From contig NZ_CP109178.1 of the NCBI RefSeq assembly GCF_036248255.1, positions 7,755,001 through 7,819,000 on the forward strand: DNA of 64,000 nucleotides, in the 5' to 3' direction. Shown here one piece after another: positions 58,648 to 64,000 of this stretch (its first letter is position 1; the number at the start of each line of letters is the position of its first letter). Made by a program: the position numbers and the translations under genes. Below the pieces are notes generated by a model that did not search any database, was not told the DNA's origin, and saw only the letters and a program-made list of their open reading frames with translations. The stretch is from Streptomyces sp. NBC_01717. GTDB taxonomy: Bacteria; Actinomycetota; Actinomycetes; Streptomycetales; Streptomycetaceae.

Positions 58648-59673
58648 TCAGAGCACGCACTCGGCCTCGGCGTACCGCTCGGCCGGGACCGTCTTCAGCG
58701 TCTCCACTGCCTGGGCCAGCGGCACCATCGTGATGTCCGTGCCGCGCAGCGCCGTCATCATGCCGAACTCGCCGCGATGCGCCGCCTCGACCGCGTGCCA
58801 GCCGAAGCGGGTCGCCAGGACCCTGTCGTACGCGGTCGGGGTGCCACCGCGCTGCACATGGCCGAGTATCACCGGGCGGGCCTCCTTGCCGAGGCGCTGC
58901 TCCAGCTCGATGGAGAGCTGGGTGGCCACCCCGGCGAACCGCTCGTGGCCGTAGATGTCCTTGGTGCCCTGCTCGAACTCCATGGACCCGGCGCGTGGCT
59001 TGGCGCCCTCGGCGACCACGACGATCGCGAACTTCTTGCCCGCCGAGAAACGCTTGCCGACCAGTTCGGTCAGCTCGTCCATGTCGAAGGGGCGCTCCGG
59101 CACGACGATGGCGTGCGCGCCGGCCGCCATGCCCGAGTGCAGGGCGATCCAGCCGGTGTGGCGGCCCATGACCTCCACGATCAGCACCCGCTGGTGCGAT
59201 TCGGCGGTGGTCTTCAGCCGGTCGAGAGCCTCGGTGGCGACACCGACCGCGGTGTCGAAGCCGAACGTCACATCGGTCGACGCGATGTCGTTGTCGATGG
59301 TCTTCGGTACGCCGACGATCGGCAGCCCCGCCTCGGAGAGCAGGTTGGCCGCCTTCAGCGTGCCCTCACCGCCGATCGGGATGATCGCGTCGAGACCGAG
59401 ATCGGCGACATGGCCCTTGGCCTGTTCGACGCCGCCCCGCAGATGTGCGGGCTGGACCCGGGAGGAGCCGAGGATCGTGCCGCCGCGGGCGAGAATGCCA
59501 CCGACCGCGTCGAGGTCGAGCTTGCGGTAGTCGCACTCGAGGAGGCCCTTCCACCCGTCGTGGAAGCCGATGACCTCGTCGCCGTGGTCGACCACCGCGC
59601 GGTGCACGACGGAACGGATGACGGCATTGAGGCCGGGGCAGTCGCCGCCGGAGGTGAGCACACCGATTCGCAT
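58648..59673 (-). CDS. pfkA: ATP-dependent 6-phosphofructokinase
   Basis: The 341-residue kinase phosphorylates fructose 6-phosphate. It has GVLTSGGDCPGLNAVIRS, IPIGGEGTLKAA (Gly after the acidic residue marks the ATP type rather than the pyrophosphate type), GVPKTIDNDI, VEVMGRHTGWIAL and the basic RGG region. ATG 59673 is chosen; the frame's first ATG at 59739 adds non-family residues. Streptomyces usually has more than one pfk gene, so this is one of several. Monocistronic. Confidence 0.95.
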   Translation of the reverse strand: MRIGVLTSGGDCPGLNAVIRSVVHRAVVDHGDEVIGFHDGWKGLLECDYRKLDLDAVGGILARGGTILGSSRVQPAHLRGGVEQAKGHVADLGLDAIIPIGGEGTLKAANLLSEAGLPIVGVPKTIDNDIASTDVTFGFDTAVGVATEALDRLKTTAESHQRVLIVEVMGRHTGWIALHSGMAAGAHAIVVPERPFDMDELTELVGKRFSAGKKFAIVVVAEGAKPRAGSMEFEQGTKDIYGHERFAGVATQLSIELEQRLGKEARPVILGHVQRGGTPTAYDRVLATRFGWHAVEAAHRGEFGMMTALRGTDITMVPLAQAVETLKTVPAERYAEAECVL

Positions 59674-59813
59674 TGCCCGGGAAACCTTTGCAAAGTGGGC
59701 CGACGACCGGACCACGTCGTCCGGTTGGATCCCCGCCACCCTACCGGCGCAGGGTGGCGGGACCGAACCAGGCGTCCGCCTGATGGACTCCGCTCAGCTG
59801 AGCGAATGATGCG

Positions 59814-60542
59814 TCATGCGGGCTGGGTCGCCGAGGCGATGCGCTCGGCGCGCAGCGCCTCGTACCAACGGTCGTCCGTCGGCGGCAGTGCGTTGACGTC
59901 GAGGGCCAGCTTCAGCAGCAGGTCCGCGATCATCGGGTTACGGGCCATCACGGGCCCGTGCATGTACGTACCGAAGACCGTGTCGTTGTACGCGCCCTCG
60001 GTGCCGTCACCCGTGCCGTTGCCCCCGCCGAACTGCACCCGGGCGAACGGCCGAGCCGTCGGACCCAGATGGGTGATGCCCTGGTGGTTCTCGAAACCGG
60101 TCAGCGGCGGCAGGCCCAGCTGCGGGTCGATGTCGGCCAGTACGTCACCGACGCACCGGGCTCCCTCGCCGCGGGTGGAGACCACGTCGAGCAGCCCCAG
60201 ACCGGGCTCGCGCTCACCGAGGTCGTTGATGAACTCATGGCCGAGGATCTGGTAGCCGGCGCAGACCGAGAAGATGATCGCGCCGTTGGACGCGGCCCGG
60301 TTGAGACCGCCGTCGCGGCGCAGCCGTTCCGCGGCGAGCCGCTGCGGCCGGTCCTCACCGCCGCCGATCAGATAGATGTCGCCGGACGTCGGGATCGGCT
60401 GGTCGCTGCGCACGTCGACGCGCTGCACGTCGAGACGGCGCTGCCGGGCCCGGCGCTCCACGACCAGCGCGTTGCCCTGGTCGCCGTAGGTGCTCAGCAG
60501 GTCGGGGTAGACCCAGACCAGACGCAGACCGTTGTTGCTCAT
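59814..60542 (-). CDS. gatD: lipid II isoglutaminyl synthase, glutaminase subunit GatD
   Basis: The 242-residue class I glutamine amidotransferase of the CobB/CobQ type has a nucleophile Cys in IIFSVCAGYQILGHEF and a His in TYMHGPVMARNP. It generates ammonia for the MurT partner encoded 34 bases upstream, and together they amidate D-Glu of lipid II to D-isoglutamine, as in staphylococci and mycobacteria. Older annotation calls it cobyric acid synthase-like; the adjacent murT gene argues for GatD. ATG 60542 opens the family region. Confidence 0.92.
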   Translation of the reverse strand: MSNNGLRLVWVYPDLLSTYGDQGNALVVERRARQRRLDVQRVDVRSDQPIPTSGDIYLIGGGEDRPQRLAAERLRRDGGLNRAASNGAIIFSVCAGYQILGHEFINDLGEREPGLGLLDVVSTRGEGARCVGDVLADIDPQLGLPPLTGFENHQGITHLGPTARPFARVQFGGGNGTGDGTEGAYNDTVFGTYMHGPVMARNPMIADLLLKLALDVNALPPTDDRWYEALRAERIASATQPA

Positions 60543-60576
60543 GCTTCGTCCTCTCCGGAGGTGGCCGGGGCCGGGG

Positions 60577-61815
60577 TCAGTTGCCGACACGGCGGCGCAG
60601 GTCCTGGAAGGCGGTGTAGTTGGCGATGACCTCGATGCGGCCGGGCGGGGCCTGCTGCACGGCCTCGTCGAGGCTCTCGCAGACCCGGAAGTCGAGACCG
60701 GCCACTTCGAGGCGGACCGCGAGGTCCAGCTTCCGGTCACCGAGCACGAAGATCGGGTGGCCGGCGAGCTGGGTGTAGTCGACGTCCCACAGCCACGAGG
60801 TGTCCGTGCCGTCCGCGCCCCGGGCGTTGACGGAGAGGATCACCGGCGTGGGCGGCGGGTCGATCAGCGAGAACGTTTCGAGCCAGCCCGCCGGGTTCTT
60901 CGCCAGCAGGAGCCGCAGCTCACGGCCGAGGAAGGTGACCACGTCGTAGCGGCCCGCGACGGCCTGCACCTGATACATGCGCTCCAGCGCGACCTGCGGA
61001 GGCACGCCGAAGACGGCGGCGACGGCGGCCGAGCTGGTGGCGTTCGCCTTGTTCGCGCGGCCGGGCAGCTGCAGGTGGATCGGCCACGCCGAACCGTGCG
61101 GGTCCAGGACGTAGTCGCCGTGCAGCACCCAGCTCGGCGCGGGGCGGCGGAAGCCGCACTCGCCGCAGAACCAGTCGTCGCCGGGGCGCTGCATCACACC
61201 GCCGCAGGACGGGCAGGACCAGGCGTCGTCCTTCCACGCCTGACCGGCCGCGACCCACACCACGTTGGGGGAGGAGGACGCCGCCCAGACGATCAGCGGG
61301 TCGTCGGCGTTGGCGACGATCACGGCCTTCGAGCCGGACAGCCCCTCACGCCACTTCTCGGCCAGCATCCGGGTCTCCGCGGCGCGGTCCAGCTGGTCAC
61401 GCGAGAGGTTGAGCAGCGCGATCACCTTGGGCGTCGTGTCCCGCGCGACACCGGCGAGGTACTTCTCGTCGACCTCGATCACGCCGTACTTCGCGTCCGA
61501 GCCACCGGCCAGGGCGGAGGTGATGCCCGCGGGCATGTTGGCGCCGAGCGCGTTCGACACAACCGGGCCCGCGGCCCGCAGCGCCTCGGCGATCAGCCGG
61601 GTCGTCGTCGTCTTGCCGTTCGTCGCCGACACGAGGATCACGTCCAGGTGCTGCGCCAGTCGCCCCAGCAGGTCGGGGTCGAGCTTGAGCGCCACCCGGC
61701 CGCCGATCACCGATCCGCTGCCGCGCCCCGCAGCGCGCGACACCGCCGCAGCGGCCTTGCCCGCCGTCACCGCCAGCTTGGCCCGCGGCGACAACGGCTC
61801 CGTGTTGCCTGCCAT
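60577..61815 (-). CDS. murT: lipid II isoglutaminyl synthase, Mur ligase-like subunit MurT
   Basis: The 412-residue Mur ligase family protein has a P-loop VSATNGKTTTTRL, a four-cysteine zinc ribbon, CPSCGG and CGECG, specific to MurT, the PGRANKANATSSAAVAAVFG block, and a DUF1727 C-terminus. It activates the D-Glu carboxyl of lipid II with ATP for amidation by GatD-supplied ammonia. Start ATG 61815 has GGAGG upstream. Divergent from def, with a shared upstream region of 114 bases. Confidence 0.94.
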   Translation of the reverse strand: MAGNTEPLSPRAKLAVTAGKAAAAVSRAAGRGSGSVIGGRVALKLDPDLLGRLAQHLDVILVSATNGKTTTTRLIAEALRAAGPVVSNALGANMPAGITSALAGGSDAKYGVIEVDEKYLAGVARDTTPKVIALLNLSRDQLDRAAETRMLAEKWREGLSGSKAVIVANADDPLIVWAASSSPNVVWVAAGQAWKDDAWSCPSCGGVMQRPGDDWFCGECGFRRPAPSWVLHGDYVLDPHGSAWPIHLQLPGRANKANATSSAAVAAVFGVPPQVALERMYQVQAVAGRYDVVTFLGRELRLLLAKNPAGWLETFSLIDPPPTPVILSVNARGADGTDTSWLWDVDYTQLAGHPIFVLGDRKLDLAVRLEVAGLDFRVCESLDEAVQQAPPGRIEVIANYTAFQDLRRRVGN

Positions 61816-61929
61816 CGTCCTAGATCCTCCTTGCATCGGTCCGCGCCCAGCCTATCGATGTCCGGCGCGGCGACCGCACCACGGCACCACCAGGAACGTG
61901 GAGGTCACGTGGAACGTACTCTTACGGCC

Positions 61930-62475
61930 ATGCGAAACCGCCCGATCCCCGGCAGTTCCGGACTCGTCCGTGCCCTGACCCTGCTCGGCGGCCCGGTGCT
62001 CCACGGTGCCTGCGAGGAGGTCACCGACTTCGGGCCCTCGCTCGCCCGGCTGGTCGAGGACATGTTCGCCACGATGTACGCGGCGCAGGGGGTCGGGCTG
62101 GCCGCCAACCAGATCGGCGTCCCGCTGCGGGTGTTCGTCTACGACTGTCCGGACGACGAAGACGTCCGTCACCTCGGGCATCTCGTCAACCCGAAACTCG
62201 TCGAGGTGGACGGCATCACCGTACGCGGACCGGAGGGCTGCCTCTCGCTGCCCGGCCTGGAGGCCGCCACCCCGCGGTTCGACCATGCGGTGGTCGAGGG
62301 CGTGAACGTCGAGGGGGAGCCGGTAAGGGTCGACGGCACCGGCTGGTTCGCGCGCTGTCTGCAGCACGAGTGCGACCACCTCGAAGGCTCCGTCTACACG
62401 GACCGGCTGACCGGGCTGCGCCGGGCGAGAGCGCTGCGCGCGGCCCGCCGGGCGCCGTGGGGGCGTACCGACTGA
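61930..62475 (+). CDS. def: peptide deformylase
   Basis: The 181-residue metalloprotease removes the formyl group from nascent proteins. All three motifs are intact: GVGLAANQIG, EGCLSLPG (Cys ligand) and QHECDHLEG (two His ligands and catalytic Glu). ATG 61930 gives the usual N-terminus MRNRPIPGSSG; an in-frame GTG at 61909, preceded by GGAGG, would add seven residues and cannot be excluded. GGAAC at 61892 and TACTCT before the ATG resemble an ECF-type promoter. Confidence 0.95.
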   Translation: MRNRPIPGSSGLVRALTLLGGPVLHGACEEVTDFGPSLARLVEDMFATMYAAQGVGLAANQIGVPLRVFVYDCPDDEDVRHLGHLVNPKLVEVDGITVRGPEGCLSLPGLEAATPRFDHAVVEGVNVEGEPVRVDGTGWFARCLQHECDHLEGSVYTDRLTGLRRARALRAARRAPWGRTD

Positions 62476-62514
62476 CCGCGACCGCGCACCCGACAGCATC
62501 TGGGCCGGCGGGCG

Positions 62515-63165
62515 TCAGAAACCGGGACCGCCCGGCCGGTCGCCCACGGCGGCCAGCCTGCCCCACAGCAGATCGGCCAGGCTGCGCACCAACTGGGCCC
62601 GTGAGCAAGGGCGTTCGCTCAGCCACCAGTCGCCCGCGGCGTGCATCATGCCGACGATGCCGTGGCCCCAGATGCGGGCCATCTCCTGACTGTCCGGCCC
62701 CAGGTCCACCCGCTCGGCGATCACCAGGGCAAGCTCCTCGCCCAGCCGGCGCAGCAGCGGGGCGGAGTGCCGCCCGACGTCGAAGCCCTGCTCGGGGGAG
62801 GGCGCCGCGTCGTCGGACGGGTGCATCAGGAAGCGGTAGACCTGCGGGCGGGCCTCGATCGCCGCGAGATACGTGTCGAGCGTCGCCTCGACCCGCTGGC
62901 GGCGTTCGGCGGGGGCGTCGAGCGCCGCCCGCAGTGCGCTCAGCAGGGCATCGGTGTGGCGCTTGGCAAGCGCACGGTAGAGGCCGCCCTTGTCGCCGAA
63001 GTGCCGGTACAGGATGGGCTTGGTGATGCCGGCCTCGGCCGCGATGGCGTTCATCGACGCCTTGGGCCCGTCCCTGAGCACCACGCGGTCGGCGGCCTCC
63101 AGCAGCTCCCTGCGGCGCTGTTCGGCCGCGGTCCGCTGTCGCTCGGCCTGTCGTGTGGTCTCCAT
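62515..63165 (-). CDS. TetR family regulator
   Basis: The 216-residue repressor has a TetR helix-turn-helix at ~20-65 (LLEAADRVVLRDG, ASMNAIAAEAGITKPILYRHFGDKGGLY). The C-terminal domain resembles regulators of lipid metabolism in actinomycetes. Divergent from an acyl-CoA dehydrogenase gene, with GTAAC repeats in between, so fatty-acid breakdown is a reasonable guess. ATG 63165 has GGGGAGAGG upstream. Confidence 0.93.
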   Translation of the reverse strand: METTRQAERQRTAAEQRRRELLEAADRVVLRDGPKASMNAIAAEAGITKPILYRHFGDKGGLYRALAKRHTDALLSALRAALDAPAERRQRVEATLDTYLAAIEARPQVYRFLMHPSDDAAPSPEQGFDVGRHSAPLLRRLGEELALVIAERVDLGPDSQEMARIWGHGIVGMMHAAGDWWLSERPCSRAQLVRSLADLLWGRLAAVGDRPGGPGF

Positions 63166-63287
63166 GTCGCCTCTCCCCACCCCTGGCCGTGCATATGGCC
63201 ATGCGAGTCCGTTACGCACGCGCAACGTAACACTCTGCCCAGCGGTGGTGCCGAACGAAGCCTGACCGGTTGACACAGGCTACTAGT

Positions 63288-63317
63288 CGGTAACAGACTG
63301 CCGTTACCGCAAGTAAC
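63288..63317. promoter_or_regulatory. inverted GTAAC repeats, candidate TetR operator
   Basis: CGGTAAC-N8-GTTACCG (63288-63309) and GTTAC-CGCAA-GTAAC (63303-63317) overlap between the divergent TetR and acyl-CoA dehydrogenase genes, just downstream of TTGACA (63270). A further pair GTTAC/GTAAC lies at 63211-63231. Such a cluster fits repression of both genes by the TetR protein. Confidence 0.6.
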
Positions 63318-63350
63318 GACTTGTTTTTACGGTAGTGCATGGAGGGGAAC

Positions 63351-64000
63351 ATGGCCGAGTTCACGCTCGAGCTCAACGACGACCAGAAGCAGGTCCGTGA
63401 CTGGCTTCACGGTTTTGCCGCGGATGTGATCCGCCCGGCCGCTGCGGAGTGGGACGAGCGTGAGGAGACGCCCTGGCCCGTCATCCAGGAGGCGGCCAAG
63501 GTCGGCATCTACTCCCTCGACTTCTACGCCCAGCAGTTCTTCGACCCGACGGGGCTCGGCATCCCGATGGCGATGGAGGAGCTGTTCTGGGGCGACGCGG
63601 GCATCGCCCTGTCGATCGTCGGTACGGGCCTGGCGGCCGTCGGTGTCCTCGCCAACGGCACCGAGGAGCAGATAGGCACCTGGATCCCGCAGATGTACGG
63701 CGACGCGAACGATGTGAAGGTCGCCGCCTTCTGTTCGTCCGAGCCGGACGCGGGCTCGGACGTCGCCTCCATGCGGACCCGCGCGGTGTACGACCAGGCC
63801 AAGGACGAGTGGGTGCTGAACGGCACCAAGACCTGGGCGACCAACGGCGGCATCGCCAATGTCCATGTCGTTGTCGCCGTGGTCGACGCGGAGCTCGGCT
63901 CCAAGGGCCACGCCTCCTTCATCGTGCCGCCGAACACCCCTGGCCTCTCGCAGGGCCAGAAGTTCAAGAAGCACGGCATCCGGGCCTCGCACACGGCGGA
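63351..64000 (+). CDS. acyl-CoA dehydrogenase, 3' end cut off by the window
   Basis: The N-terminal 216 residues of a flavin-dependent acyl-CoA dehydrogenase are present: the helical N-terminal domain (LNDDQKQVRDWLHGFAADVI), then the middle beta domain with AAFCSSEPDAGSDVASMRTRA and WVLNGTKTWATNGG, which bind FAD and the acyl chain. The C-terminal catalytic Glu region is outside. It starts at ATG 63351 with GGAGGGG upstream; ATG 63339 is less likely. Beta-oxidation or a related pathway is expected. Confidence 0.93.
   Translation, partial: MAEFTLELNDDQKQVRDWLHGFAADVIRPAAAEWDEREETPWPVIQEAAKVGIYSLDFYAQQFFDPTGLGIPMAMEELFWGDAGIALSIVGTGLAAVGVLANGTEEQIGTWIPQMYGDANDVKVAAFCSSEPDAGSDVASMRTRAVYDQAKDEWVLNGTKTWATNGGIANVHVVVAVVDAELGSKGHASFIVPPNTPGLSQGQKFKKHGIRASHTA

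Noticed and set aside
59300..59420. GGEGT instead of GGDGT in phosphofructokinase, as a possible loss of function
   Set aside because: Streptomyces PfkA enzymes commonly carry Glu here, and the following Gly that marks ATP use is present.

Overview
The window looks like a stretch of a Streptomyces (high-GC actinomycete) chromosome. Base composition is very GC-rich, coding frames end almost always in G or C, many starts are GTG or TTG behind purine-rich ribosome binding sites, and several families are typical of the genus: DUF397/DUF5753 regulators, an F420-type luciferase-like oxidoreductase, LytR-CpsA-Psr and GH71 proteins, and a caa3-type CtaG. The gene set (purB, bioBAD/bioF, urease, tripeptidyl aminopeptidase, pfkA, murT/gatD, def) resembles one chromosomal-arm neighbourhood of Streptomyces. 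No tRNA, rRNA, CRISPR array, insertion sequence or phage integration signature was seen.

Layout. 1-15 kb: the end of an ABC exporter, a mismatch DNA glycosylase, purB, an amino-acid permease, a large secreted peptidoglycan-binding amidase with FG-GAP repeats, an ECF sigma factor coupled to a membrane protein, a TPR glycosyltransferase, an SGNH hydrolase, and a coupled pair of DUF21/CBS (CorC-like) membrane proteins. 15-20 kb: a GNAT acetyltransferase, an ATP-dependent DNA ligase, two tandem small paralogues, an F420 oxidoreductase, an RHH-antitoxin/Doc-like pair and a methyltransferase. 20-24.4 kb: biotin synthesis, with bioB-bioA-bioD on the minus strand and divergent bioF. 24.4-32.2 kb: a DUF397/XRE/anti-sigma-like ATPase trio, LysR/LysE, an NlpC/P60 hydrolase behind what reads as a c-di-AMP (ydaO) riboswitch, a ClpP paralogue lacking its catalytic His and divergent from an orphan Phd/YefM antitoxin, and a TetR-controlled membrane protein. 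32.3-38.6 kb: ureABCFGD, then a secreted tripeptidyl aminopeptidase. 38.7-40.5 kb: an epimerase and a PlsC-like acyltransferase.

41-57.3 kb is an exopolysaccharide-type island. It holds two GT4 glycosyltransferases, a Wzz/BY-kinase-like protein with a degenerate P-loop, a Wzx-like flippase, a Wzy-like polymerase, a WcaF-type acetyltransferase, GDP-mannose 4,6-dehydratase, a lipoprotein, a large secreted propeller/FN3/LamG/DNRLRE protein, an LCP ligase and a GH71 glucanase. The priming phosphoglycosyltransferase survives only as a C-terminal fragment, so the pathway probably borrows a priming enzyme from elsewhere. 57.3-64 kb returns to housekeeping genes: CtaG, 6-phosphofructokinase, the GatD/MurT lipid II amidation pair, peptide deformylase, a TetR regulator, and the start of a divergent acyl-CoA dehydrogenase.

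Most convergent gene ends carry long, nearly perfect hairpins. The strongest non-coding signals are the riboswitch upstream of the NlpC/P60 gene, TGTACA-type sites between clpP and phd, paired operators around a leaderless TetR promoter, and palindromes plus a GlnR-like box upstream of ureA.
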